This document shows positions 29,587 through 39,491 of a stretch of 64,000 bases of DNA, piece by piece; position 1 is the stretch's first letter; each line of letters opens with the position of its first letter. Origin of the DNA: Martensiomyces pterosporus (taxonomy: Eukaryota > Kickxellomycota > Kickxellomycetes > Kickxellales > Kickxellaceae); the NCBI GenBank assembly GCA_025201845.1, contig MU603989.1:28642-92641 (forward strand). The letters run 5' to 3'. Below the pieces are notes generated by a model. It did not search any database. It had not been told where the DNA came from and saw nothing but the letters and a program-made list of their open reading frames with translations. Position numbers and translations under genes: made by a program.

Positions 29587-31587
29587 CTAGTCCGTCTTGG
29601 CGTGCTTGGGCAGGCGTCGGAACCACTGCCCCATGACGAGCGGTTGCGCCTGGCTTGCAGTGCCCAAACCCTGGCCAGAGCGGCGGCGCTCCGTTTTCTC
29701 CAAGGTGCTGATCATCTGGTCCACGTTGTCTGGACAAGAGTCGACCTCTGACCCGACGATAGCCCGAACAGCTCGGCACAGGTCTTCCTGCGAGGCAATG
29801 ACGTGCCAGATGCCGATGTTCCACCTGGACAGACACGTGATCTCGAAGCTCTGGCTGTACTGCTCCATTGCTAGCGAGTGGAAGTGCTGAACAAAATGGC
29901 GTCTTGCTGTGCCCACGTTCGGCAAATACACCGGCAGCTTGGACCTTGCATGCAGAGCCGACGCCAGTATGCTGTTGAATGCCGATTTGGCGCCGATGAT
30001 GTCTTCGCGCAGCGTTGCTGTTTGTCTAATCGTGCGGCCCAGCATGTTCCCTCCAACCGAGCTCTGCGTGAAGTATGAATACAGCAGCCATTCAAGCTGC
30101 AGCTCCAGCGTGTCTATCAAGCACATGTGTGCCTTGACTTGGAATGCGCCGTGCACGCTGGGCTCTCTGACGGCAGCCGGGAATAGGCCGCGGCACTTGG
30201 AGATTGCGACTCTGCTCCTGTAGATATTGTTCAGCACCAGCTCCCTCTCTGTCTTGTGCGCTAGCGGGAACTCGGCACGCGCCATGTGCATGTGGTTGAT
30301 GGACTGAATAACCATTGTGTTCAAGCGCAGTACTTCAGCCAGCCTTTTTCGCAGGGCAGTGCGGGCCTTGTATGGCATCAGGATGGCCGAAACGAGAATG
30401 GCTAATAAGATGGCCACAACATTCACGGCCACTCTCTCCCACCCGAGTGTGGTGCCCTGAGCTGCGCTGCCATCAAAGTAGGCTGTGAAGAAGACCGAGG
30501 TGAACGAGATCATCATGACTGGCGTGACTGGCGCCCAGCGAGGCACAAAGAAAGAGACATAGAAGGAGACTGCGAAATACACGGCACAGCAGAAGCAGGG
30601 CAGGTAAGGTGTGGATCCGTGCTTGCTCGCCTCCCAGGTGACAATGGCCCATGCTCCCGAGATCAGTGTTCCCAGGACTCGCATAAGACCGGCGTAAAAC
30701 GTGGACCCAATGGTGATATTGAACACCATGCCAATGCTTGTAAGGCCCCACGGCCCGTGGTTGTCGATGTAGAAGCGCTGCGAGAAATTGAAATACGACC
30801 AGACTGCCCAGGCCATCATGGTCAGCGTGAACTTCATCGCGTACTGCGTCTTTGGCGTCCCAAGCCAGTCAACTATTTTGAGCAGCACCTGAGCGACGGA
30901 TGTGACGACACAGTCGCAGGCGCTCTTCAGCGATGCTACCCTTTGTCTCCGTGGGCTGAGCATCTCAGAGATCTGCTGTCTCTCCGTGCTGCCTGCTGTT
31001 TCGCCCCTACTTTCTGGTCTCGTGGAATTCTGAGGTTTCGATCCTCCTCCCTCCTCCTCCTCCTCCTCCTCGCTAGTGCCGAATGCGTTTTCAAGGTCCT
31101 TGTCCTCTCCAGTTGGATTCTCGTCCTCGTCCTTGTCCTCGCTGGCTCTTCCTCTATACAGCCATGGCCCGCTGAGCTTTGGGAACCAGACCTGCACGCG
31201 ATTTGGACGCACAAGGTACATTTTGTGCAAAACACGCAGTACGTTTGACAGGCAGATGGCGTTCTCGCGCAGCGCTCCAATGAACGACAGCAGCACAATC
31301 TGCCGCTCGTGCGCTTTGGGATCGTCCTTGGACATGTATGGCGAGATCATCTCGATAAACGCGCGTTCAGCCTCCTCAAACAGCTCAGCACGCCTATCGA
31401 CAATGTCTGCAATGCCGCCCAGGTTCATCAGATGCAGCTGCGAGTCATCATGCGCTGTGGCAGAAGCAGCCTCTTCATCCCCACCGCCGTTCGCGTAGCC
31501 AGCATCTGTCGGGTAGCTGGGTGCACGTAGATGCAGCATGTCGGCGACAAGCAGAGCGAGCGCCTTTGACGGGCTGCCATCTTGCAT
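29587..31587 (-). CDS. ArAE/BRE4-like membrane protein, C-terminal half (separated by frameshift)
   Basis: A 666-residue open frame that begins mid-protein. An acidic cytoplasmic linker with a poly-Glu run (EEEEEEE) precedes a set of about six membrane helices (e.g. FTLTMMAWAVWSYFNF, VNVVAILLAILVSAI) and a long soluble C-terminus. This fits the second membrane half plus the DUF2421 region of fungal aromatic-acid-exporter-like/Brefeldin A sensitivity (BRE4) proteins. Its frame continues without a stop into the downstream copy of the 76-bp duplication. The first residues, SGMQDGSPSK, are what would follow ILAERA of the N-terminal half if one repeat copy were absent. Whether ATG 31587 is used as a start in its own right is doubtful. 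Such proteins are thought to move organic anions or act in membrane trafficking. Confidence 0.7.
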   Translation of the reverse strand: MQDGSPSKALALLVADMLHLRAPSYPTDAGYANGGGDEEAASATAHDDSQLHLMNLGGIADIVDRRAELFEEAERAFIEMISPYMSKDDPKAHERQIVLLSFIGALRENAICLSNVLRVLHKMYLVRPNRVQVWFPKLSGPWLYRGRASEDKDEDENPTGEDKDLENAFGTSEEEEEEEGGGSKPQNSTRPESRGETAGSTERQQISEMLSPRRQRVASLKSACDCVVTSVAQVLLKIVDWLGTPKTQYAMKFTLTMMAWAVWSYFNFSQRFYIDNHGPWGLTSIGMVFNITIGSTFYAGLMRVLGTLISGAWAIVTWEASKHGSTPYLPCFCCAVYFAVSFYVSFFVPRWAPVTPVMMISFTSVFFTAYFDGSAAQGTTLGWERVAVNVVAILLAILVSAILMPYKARTALRKRLAEVLRLNTMVIQSINHMHMARAEFPLAHKTERELVLNNIYRSRVAISKCRGLFPAAVREPSVHGAFQVKAHMCLIDTLELQLEWLLYSYFTQSSVGGNMLGRTIRQTATLREDIIGAKSAFNSILASALHARSKLPVYLPNVGTARRHFVQHFHSLAMEQYSQSFEITCLSRWNIGIWHVIASQEDLCRAVRAIVGSEVDSCPDNVDQMISTLEKTERRRSGQGLGTASQAQPLVMGQWFRRLPKHAKTD

Positions 31588-31590
31588 GCC

Positions 31591-31742
31591 GCTTGCGCGC
31601 TCAGCGAGAATGTTCAGGATCTTCTTGTGTAGGGCTAGCTGGGCTTTGATCGGGCCAAGTGCTCTGGCTTGCGCGCTCAGCGAGAATGTTCAGGATCTTC
31701 TTGTGTAGGGCTAGCTGGGCTTTGATCGGGCCAAGTGCTCTG
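31591..31742. repeat. Exact 76-bp tandem duplication inside the ArAE/BRE4-like gene
   Basis: 31591-31666 and 31667-31742 are identical 76-bp units. Because 76 = 3x25+1, the duplication shifts the frame. The coding strand of the unit contains no GT dinucleotide, so it cannot supply a canonical GT donor for an intron removing exactly one copy. Confidence 0.95.
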
Positions 31743-32827
31743 CGTGCTCCTTCTCGACTCTGTTCGTGCTGGGATTGAAGGATGCTGCTGTTGAGCTGTT
31801 TGTCCTCTTGGTGAGAAGAGTCTTGGTCGTCGTTGCTGATACTTGTGCTAGTGCTGCTCACTGACAGCTGGCTGCTAGCAGCCTTTTCCTTTGTTTCCGA
31901 GGCGAACTTTGTCGACGGCTGCAAGTGAGAGCGAAAGTCGTCGTCGATCTCAAACGGCAGACACATAGTGCTGAACGATGCAGCGAGTCTGTTCGCCTCG
32001 ATGAACATCTGGCGGTGATCCGACTGGGAAAACCTCTCGATGGTGATTTTGTACCGCGTTCCGCCAACAAGCTGCCCATATCTCTCAGAGGACCCGCGCA
32101 CACTTACGCGCATCTTCGAAGCAGTGGACGATCTGCGACAGCCATCTTTGCCAAGGGTGTCTACGGCCTCCTCAAAATACTCGCAGCAGCCCGCCATCTC
32201 CTTAAGCAGCACTCTAAATGCGCCCATCAGCTTTCTGCTCGATGTGCTGGGCAGCACAAAGATGTTTACCAGCGTGGGTACTGCGGCTCCAATAAGCTGG
32301 CCGTAAATGATCCCTGGCAGTGGCTGTGCAGAAAACCCGCGTGCAGCCGGGTAGTTTGTGAAGGCCAGGAACGGCGACATGATATTGATTTTCATCGGCA
32401 AGCTGAACCGCGGCACACGCGTGTATATTGTGGCAATAAAGTAGCAGTACATGGCTAGCGCAACGCCGTGCACGACCCTTGCTGCAACGTCAAAGTTCAC
32501 ACTCGAGTTCTTGCCCAGAGCATAAACCACGGCTTGGACAAACAGAATGTATGCCGACACGACGATGCCCATGAGCAGCTGCTGGAGCTGAAGCTCCATG
32601 TTTGCGCCGACTGCCATTCCGCCGTTGGCGCAGGCTGTGGTGATCAGAATCGAAAAGTAGGATGGCCCGATGCCTCTCCGTATTGGCGTGACAAACATGA
32701 GCATGCTGGATATGGTGCAGCTGAGCGTTGCTTTTATGTAGTTTTGCGCCTTTTGGTCGCTCAGCCATGCGCGTGCTTTCCGAGCAGCAGATTGAAAACC
32801 AGCGCTTTGTATATTTGACAGCGCCAT
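31601..32827 (-). CDS. ArAE/BRE4-like membrane protein, N-terminal half (truncated by 76-bp duplication)
   Basis: A 408-residue frame from ATG 32827 (MALSNIQSAG). It contains about six predicted membrane helices in the first 220 residues, e.g. YIKATLSCTISSMLMFV, LLMGIVVSAYILFVQAVVYA, VVHGVALAMYCYFIATIY and LIGAAVPTLVNIFVLP. A soluble Ser/Gln-rich cytoplasmic region follows. This matches the N-terminal domain of fungal ArAE_2/BRE4-like proteins. The last genuine residues are GPIKAQLALHKKILNILAERAS; after that, translation runs through the second 76-bp repeat copy in the wrong frame and stops after ~23 foreign residues. With one repeat copy the two halves form one frame of roughly 1,070 codons. 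Read as a broken gene, a recent allele, or an assembly duplication. Confidence 0.72.
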   Translation of the reverse strand: MALSNIQSAGFQSAARKARAWLSDQKAQNYIKATLSCTISSMLMFVTPIRRGIGPSYFSILITTACANGGMAVGANMELQLQQLLMGIVVSAYILFVQAVVYALGKNSSVNFDVAARVVHGVALAMYCYFIATIYTRVPRFSLPMKINIMSPFLAFTNYPAARGFSAQPLPGIIYGQLIGAAVPTLVNIFVLPSTSSRKLMGAFRVLLKEMAGCCEYFEEAVDTLGKDGCRRSSTASKMRVSVRGSSERYGQLVGGTRYKITIERFSQSDHRQMFIEANRLAASFSTMCLPFEIDDDFRSHLQPSTKFASETKEKAASSQLSVSSTSTSISNDDQDSSHQEDKQLNSSILQSQHEQSREGARRALGPIKAQLALHKKILNILAERASQSTWPDQSPASPTQEDPEHSR

Positions 32828-33662
32828 TGAGTGTATTAGGATATGCGAGTAGAATACATGGAAGACGTAAAGAAAGCGCCAAAAGGGCTGTAGCAAAGAC
32901 TATCGCATGGGAGAAAGAAAGAGAGGCAGACTAGCTCCAGGCCAATGCTATGCAAAATATCTTGTTGTGATTGCCGAAAGCCGTTTTTTTAACCAGCTCC
33001 CAACTCTGTTCAACCTGCCATCAAGAGCACCTCGCAAGTAGACAGGCCAATCAGATGGTGCATTTGGTGAGGAAACGACCTCTGTTGAGGGACGGTGGTT
33101 GTAGAATGACTGCTTTTGTCTCAACAGGCCCAATGTCCCGTTTGCTTTGACAAAAATGGGCTGTCTAGACAGGAGTCAAACAGAACGCACCTCACTTCTC
33201 CACACTGCCCAGATCACGCTTTGCATGTGGATAATTCATACTACAGATCCCAGGAGCACCAGCCTTGTAACCGCCCATCAATTTCCACCACACCAAATAC
33301 AGCGGCTGCTGCAATAAAAGACGGCGGGGTTTTGTTTCGTAATCACTCCTGCATTGCCAAGTATGCTGCGCTAGCGGCGAGACATCAGCAAGCCCTTGAT
33401 GTCGTAGTTGGTGGCACTCAGCCAGCCAGGCCATTTGTGTGGCTCTGTCGCTGGCGTGTCCTCTGGCATATGAAAGTGAGGCCCTAATCCGGAGGCACAA
33501 CAGCCAAGTTGCTTTTTGAGGAGCCGCAAACATGCAAACAAAGGCCAAGAAGTGGTGTAGCTTTCTTTCCTTTGTATCCTTGTAAAGAAATTTGTTTTTT
33601 TTCTCTTTCTTGCCTCCATCCGATTTCTCCCTCTTTTCTAACGACACGCATACACACCGCAA
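32828..33662. other. Divergent promoter region, ArAE-like / SYLF
   Basis: An 835-bp stretch with no gene seen. The part before the SYLF start is pyrimidine-rich (TTTGTTTTTTTTCTCTTTCTTGCC at about 33590-33613), which is typical of fungal promoters or start regions. Confidence 0.45.
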
Positions 33663-34812
33663 ATGAACTTTTTTGGCGGAAACAAGGACGGCGAGGGCAA
33701 CGGCTCGGGCTCGGGCTCGTTTGCTGCTCCCTCGTTCACCGACAAGCTGCGCATGGGCGCGGCTCAGGTTCAGGAGAATTTCAAGGACGTCAACAAGCAA
33801 TTCAGCCTGACCAAGGAGTGCGAGCGTGCTGCTCGCATCCTGTCCGAGTTTGTTGGTAAGTCTTGGCATATATAGCCAGCCGTGTCTGACCCGCTGCTCT
33901 TTTTTGCGGCGGAGGCGGCGGATATCTTGTGATTGCTTGGCAAGCGGCGGCAGCAGTAGCAGTAGCAGTAGCAGAACACGAGCTTGCGCTAACACACCCC
34001 ATTTGGTCTTCTGGAACGCCATGTGTTGAATCGTGGGTCATGTGCTATAATACGTAGTCCCTCCAAAGTTTGGCGAGCTGGACGACATCATCCCTGCGGA
34101 TATCCTCCAGCGCTGCCACGGCATCGCCGTCCTGTCGGTCATTAAGGCAGGGTTTATCTGGAGTGGACGCGTGGGCAGCGGTGTTGTCTGCGCGCGTCTT
34201 CCTGACGGCACCTGGTCCGGTCCCTCTGCCATCGGCACTGCCGGCATGGGAGTTGGCGGGCAGATCGGCGCCCAGCTTACCGAGGTTGTGATGATTCTCA
34301 ACAACGAGGAGGCGGTCAAGGCATTTGAGAAGAACGCCAGCGTGCAGCTTGGCTCCAACGTCTCGGTGGCTGCTGGCCCTGTTGGTCGCAGCGGAGAGCT
34401 TGCGGCAGCTGTCAACACCAGCAACGTTGCTGCTGTGTACTCGTACTCAAAATCCAAGGGTCTGTTTGCTGGCATCTCGGTTGAGGGCTCCGCTGTCCTG
34501 CAGAGGAAGGACGTCAACGAGGCGTTCTATGGCCGCCCTGCGCCCCCGGATCAGGTGCTCTCGGGATACATTGCACCGCCCGAGGGCGTTTCGGAGTGGG
34601 AGGTCCTGCGCACCGTGCTCAGCGAGCGCTGCACTCCCCCGCATGTCGCCCAGCAGCACGTGAACGCTGGCGACTTGAACAGGGAGACCCTGTATGATGC
34701 CGACCAGGCCAACGCCCACCACAGCGCGGCAGGATCGCCTGGCGTTGAGGATGCCGCTCCTGCCACTCCTGCCACTCCTGCCAAGCCTCCAGCCAGCAGC
34801 ACCCCTCAATAG
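33663..34812 (+). CDS. SYLF-domain (Ysc84/SH3YL1-type) protein, spliced
   Basis: Exons 33663-33855 and 34058-34812 are joined by a 202-nt intron (GTAAGT...GTAG; CTAAC branch-like sequence near 33990); 315 residues. The SYLF domain is complete only after splicing: ECERAARILSEFV joined to PPKFGELDDIIPADILQRC, then HGIAVLSVIKAGFIWSGRVG, GSGVVCARLPDGTWSGPSAI, GGQIGAQLTEVVMILNNEEA, and SKGLFAGISVEGSAVLQRKD. SYLF proteins bind phosphoinositides and bundle actin at endocytic sites; yeast Ysc84 and human SH3YL1 add a C-terminal SH3 domain. Here the C-terminus is only an Ala/Pro/Thr-rich tail (PATPATPAKPPASSTPQ) with no SH3 domain, as in several other fungal SYLF proteins. Confidence 0.92.
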
Positions 34813-35045
34813 CCAGGAGTGCCCTTTTCTCGACGCTTTTCCTATTTTAACACCAATCCTTGCGGTGGATCAAGGTCCCCCAACTATTAAAAGCTCTGTT
34901 CACTAGCAAGCGCGACGATGGCGCACATACGTCATTGATAATATCAGGGCAAGAGAAACTGATTCTGGGAAATGGTGGTGGTGGCGGTAAGGGACAGTGA
35001 AATAATCGAAACAGAAAAACAAGGGGAAAGAATACTCGTTCGCAT

Positions 35046-36803
35046 TTACGCACGCTTTGACACAGCAACATTGCAGTCGCGCTCAGGATACTGGTGGCCA
35101 GTGGTGATGCGGCACATCTCCTCGACCTCGTTGTAGTAGTCCGCCGACATGTCGGGCTCCTGAAGCAAGGCAAAATCGTACTTTAGCAGCACCACGCTCA
35201 TTGTCAGCAGCAGCTCCATCATCGCCAAGTGGCGCCCAGGACAAATGCGGGCGCCGGTGGAGAACGACACGACGCTTTGCTTTCTCTCCTCGCTGTCGGG
35301 GCCCAGGAACCGCTCAGGGTCAAAGTGCGTCGGGTTGACCCAGGTGCGAGGGTTCAGGTGAACGCCGCCAACCGACCCACACAGCGTAATCCCGTGAGGA
35401 ATGAAGTAGCCCTGCAGCGTGATTCCTTCGCGCGGCGAGTCGCGTGGCCACACGCCGCTTGTGGCAGGTCTCAGGCGGAGCGTTTCGTGCACCACAGCCT
35501 GCAAGTATGGCGTGAGCTCCTTGACCTTCTCAAAGGAGACCGAGGACGGGCCGTCGGGGAAAGCGTGGCGGACTTCGTCGCAAACACGCTTGTACGCATC
35601 TGGGTAGCGCAGCAGTAGACGGATGCAGCTCACCAATGTGTTGGAGACGGTGTCGGTGCCAGCAGCCAGCAGGACGATGCACTCGGATCCAATTTCCTTG
35701 TCGTTGAGCCTGGCGCCGGTGGTGGGGTCTTGCGCCTCGATGAAGGCCTGGAGGATGTCGTGTCTGTTCTTGATGACTGGGCTTCGGCCATTCTTCTGGT
35801 CCTCAAGCTCGGCTCTGCGTGCAGCCACCGTGTCCTCGGAGAACTTTACAAAGTCGTCACGCAGGTCATACAGCTTCTTCAGGCCCGGCGGGATTAAGGA
35901 TGCGGGGATGGAGTTGAGAACCGGGAATTCGGCCATCTTGCCCATTAGCATCATTGTGCCCATGGTGTAGTTCATCACAGCCTCTGCCGAGACCATCGCA
36001 GGGTTGGTGGTGGTAGCCGTGGCACTGCTCACTGATGAGTCAGGCGTCTGTGACCGCTGTTCCTTATTGACATCGGAATCAGCATCAGCATCGGCATCAG
36101 CATCGGCATCAGTGTTGGCTGTGGCGGCAGTACTGGTGATTCCCATCAGCATGTCGATGGCGCCGAAGCGACGGCCAAATGCCAGCGAGCTGATGATGTC
36201 AGTGGTCATCATGGTGAACGCATAGTACATGTTGACAACCGCTGCGCTGCCCTTGTCGCTGCCTGTGGCGGCAATTTGGCTATCGAGCAGCTGGCACAAA
36301 CGGTCGACGCCATCAGCCATCACAAGGAACTCCATCCTCCTGATCGACGGGGCGGTAAACGCGGGGCCAATCTGCCTTCTTCTGGCCTTGTTGAACTCTG
36401 GATTCCTCGTGGTGAAGATGTTCTCGCCGACAGCTGCAAAATCGGTATACATCTGAGTTTTTGTCATCGAGTGCGAGGACATGATCTTTTTAAAATCGCC
36501 AACCTCGCCCACGCCCACTCTGTCGGGGCTGGCCCTGACGAGGGGCCCGTACTTGTCAAACAGCCTCATGTAGTACTCATGCTCTTTGTGCTTCCACGCA
36601 TAGTATCTGCGCACCAGCCCGGTGATGTTGGTGTACCAGGGCCCCGGAAGCCTGCGTAGCGGGGAGACAAGGGCGCGGTGGGAGATGCGGAAGATGAAAA
36701 AGATCACCAGGTACAGCGAGACTGCCTGGGCCACGCCCTTGGTTATCTCTTTGATGTTGCGGCGGAAGATGACATCGACTAGCGGCCAGTACGTCTGGTT
36801 CAT
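35046..36803 (-). CDS. Cytochrome P450 monooxygenase 1
   Basis: A 585-residue microsomal P450. An N-terminal membrane helix (AVSLYLVIFFIFR) precedes a Pro-rich hinge (PLRRLPGPWY). The I-helix is canonical (LLAAGTDTVSNT), the ExxR motif is ETLRLRP, the PERF-type motif is FDPERFLGP, and the heme loop is FSTGARICPGRHLA with Cys as heme ligand. The mid-region insert (TDADADADADADSDV) comes from a CATCAG-type microsatellite at about 36080-36113 and is probably a disordered loop. Start: ATG 36803 has a purine at -3 and lies ~95 bp downstream of a minus-strand TATA element at 36896-36907; the in-frame ATG at 36869 is too close to that element. Substrate unknown. A long gene-free stretch lies upstream. 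Confidence 0.93.
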   Translation of the reverse strand: MNQTYWPLVDVIFRRNIKEITKGVAQAVSLYLVIFFIFRISHRALVSPLRRLPGPWYTNITGLVRRYYAWKHKEHEYYMRLFDKYGPLVRASPDRVGVGEVGDFKKIMSSHSMTKTQMYTDFAAVGENIFTTRNPEFNKARRRQIGPAFTAPSIRRMEFLVMADGVDRLCQLLDSQIAATGSDKGSAAVVNMYYAFTMMTTDIISSLAFGRRFGAIDMLMGITSTAATANTDADADADADADSDVNKEQRSQTPDSSVSSATATTTNPAMVSAEAVMNYTMGTMMLMGKMAEFPVLNSIPASLIPPGLKKLYDLRDDFVKFSEDTVAARRAELEDQKNGRSPVIKNRHDILQAFIEAQDPTTGARLNDKEIGSECIVLLAAGTDTVSNTLVSCIRLLLRYPDAYKRVCDEVRHAFPDGPSSVSFEKVKELTPYLQAVVHETLRLRPATSGVWPRDSPREGITLQGYFIPHGITLCGSVGGVHLNPRTWVNPTHFDPERFLGPDSEERKQSVVSFSTGARICPGRHLAMMELLLTMSVVLLKYDFALLQEPDMSADYYNEVEEMCRITTGHQYPERDCNVAVSKRA

Positions 36804-39491
36804 TGCTGGCTGGCTCCTTCTTTTCGGACGTCTTCTAGATAGAGTGAGAGCTATCGACAGAATGCTCATATAATGCTGCGGGTGATTAGTATGTGTATAA
36901 ATATAAAGGGAGCGAGGGAGAGGAGTGTCTGCGGAAAAAGAGGAAAGGAAAGGCGGGTGTGACTGTTAGCAAGGAGCAAGAACGGCGGCAAGAGGTATCG
37001 GCAGCATGTAGAAATGGAAAAGCGAGGGAAAGGATGGCGTTGGCGTTTTACATTGACAAGGGGGGATGGTGCATCTTCGATACACGGCAGGGGGATAGGG
37101 CGCCTAATATAAGAAGCACAAGGTCCGAGGCTGGAGATCGATTGAAGTGGGAGAGGGAGCGGGCTCCTTTTAGCGTCTTCCGTGCCCAAGAGTGTGCCGG
37201 AGCCGGGGGTCGGTGCTGCCACTTTGCAGAAGGGCACTTTTAACCGGCAGCACTGAGGAGCGACGAGTTTTTTTTCCTGGGTCCCTTCTAGGAACACGCT
37301 GTCAATGGCCAATACATCCGCATCACTCCTCTCTTCCACCTCCTGCCAACGTGGCTTGAAGGGAATAGCTGGCAAGAACACATTCGCATTTCTATGCATT
37401 GTATGTGGACGTGCTTGTGCCGGGCTCGGCGCAGCCCATTTGCCAAACAACACGCCTCTGTGTTTTGTGTGTGCATGGAATGCCAAGGGCGGGCCTGCTG
37501 GTGCTTTTTTTTGTGGCTGGTGGCTAATGTCGAGGCCACCGTTCAGCTATATGGCCCCGATATTGGCGGTGTGCAAGAGAGAACGCGAGGTGCTGCCTGC
37601 CAAAGCATAATTGGCCACATTTCTAAACTAGCCCATCCTCTCCGCATTGTCCACACCGTCAAGCAAGGCGTGAGTGATACAATCGATAGCAATTTCTGGC
37701 GCTGCGTCAGCGATAATAGCCATGCCCAAAATGCACCATGCTTGGCGCATTATGAGTAAACAAGGCGATTATTGAATAGCATACCCTAGGACGAGCGGTG
37801 TAAACAAACGAGTGCTGCAATTGTTTCCGAGAGTCTCCAAGACCACACACTGTTCTGTGGTATATGCAGAAAGTAGCTGCCACACGCAGTGATAAAGCGC
37901 GCCCAGAGAGGTCGAAAGAATCCTGTAAGAGACGGAGATAGGGTGTGGAGATTGGAAACAAGGAAGCCAAGGAGAAAAGGGCTGCAGCTTCCAAATTGAA
38001 CATACAGGACGTACCAGCGAGACGGAGTTCGTTATATACTGGACAGCGCAAGCTCGTGCTACATCGCCGCCTGGCCTTTTTGCACAAAGCAAGGGCACCG
38101 GGAACGTGTGTGGTGCAGTTTGACTCGCACGAAAAATGGAGGCCCCACACAAACCTCATGCCCTGTCTGCTTGTTTGTGTCTTCCCATTGTCAGGTGGGG
38201 CAAGGTGCAGCAGGATTGGCAAAAAGACGCTGCCCTACACAGCGCCTTTCGCATGCGCTCCTCTCCAGCGGTAGATTATTCAAAAATTCGCAATTGGAAT
38301 TCGGCGTGCTGTCTGCGTCTGCGCCGTGGTGTCATGGCGCAAATCAGCCGACAAACTCGGGGAAACCAGGCAGCACTCGAGTATCCGAGATGCTGGGATT
38401 TTCATCTCCGCCGCTCAGCAGCGATATAGTGGACAGGCCACTCGCGATGTCAATGGCGCTTTCGTTTCCCTTGGGCAAGCAGCGAGCGGAAGGCGTGCCA
38501 GAACAGGGCAAGCTGCAGCGTGCTGTCTGACAAATAGTGTACGTCCACTGCTATGCGAATCTCCTAGCAGCGGCCTATAGCGATGCGGCCGCAATACAAT
38601 GGTCTCCGCTGGCACGGCACACGCCCGCTCCTTGGAAAATCCCATCCGCATTGGGCCTTCTTTCTGATGCTCTCTGGCATCGCCAAACAAGAAGCACGCC
38701 GAGTGACATAGGAGCATGGGGGAGGAGCAGCCTGCTCCTTCATCCTGCAAACCCCAGAAACAAAGCACAGCAGGAACTCCGCTCTCGCCATCCTTACTAC
38801 CAGCGGCCACTGGCAGATTGTTCCGTGCGCATGAGAAGAAAAAGACGTGCTTGTTCCAATGCGCCCAAGCAGCGCGTTTGCATTCCAAGTACAAGCACAT
38901 ACCTCCTGCAGCACACACTCTTCAGTCACCAGATCATGGGCAGAAAGCAAAGGGGCGCGTTTCAAAAACAAGCAAACACACAGCGCAGGCACTCTGCGCG
39001 CCTCTGGCGAAATGCACGTTCCCCAGTGGGGGGCAGTGGTACGCCAGCTTCTGCTGGAATAGGTGCTGAAATCAAGGCACACGCGAAACATGGCTTCGCG
39101 CTCATCGTCAGCCCCGATGCTTTATTTTTTTGCGCTTGTGCAGGACCCACCCCCTCACACGTTAGTCTTTGGCCTGCACTCGCCAAGGTGCTGGATATCC
39201 CTGCCTCGCTGCCTCACGCCAGCTGTCAACGGCTATCGATATGCCCATTTCGCACTTGCATCCGTGCATAAATTAAAAATGAGCAGCGGAAGGGTTCTCT
39301 GCAGACAACAGGTGAGGTCAGAGGAGTGTGTGATCAGCAAACCGCTCTCCTCCACTGATACCACGAGTGGTGCTTGCCTTCCAATCCCACGCAAGCGGGC
39401 TGTAGACTTGGCTGTAGTCTGTACACTAGTGTCTATTCACGTAAAGGAGATCTACGAATCAGCAGGCGAGGCCCGTCTGCTGATTTGCGCA
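36804..39491. other. 2.7-kb gene-free stretch upstream of P450 1
   Basis: This lies between the P450 start and the stop of the next minus-strand gene, so all of it is 5' of the P450. It includes a TATA-type element at 36896-36907 (minus strand). Open frames up to 244 codons occur (e.g. plus strand 38537-39271) but have no motif, hydrophobic pattern or plausible composition. Confidence 0.5.
36896..36907 (-). promoter_or_regulatory. TATA element of P450 1
   Basis: TTTATATTTATA on the minus strand, about 95 bp upstream of ATG 36803. It argues against the longer start at 36869. Confidence 0.5.

Noticed and set aside
31591..31742. Reading the 76-bp duplication as an intron created by tandem duplication
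   Set aside because: The duplicated unit has no GT on the coding strand, so no canonical donor exists to remove exactly one copy.
33192..34022. 276-codon minus-strand open frame over the SYLF promoter and first exon
   Set aside because: Antisense to a recognised exon and intron; the content is unstructured and low-complexity in parts.
38537..39271. 244-codon plus-strand open frame in the gene-free stretch
   Set aside because: No domain, membrane or signal features, and biased composition typical of random GC-rich sequence. Overlaps other equally long random frames.
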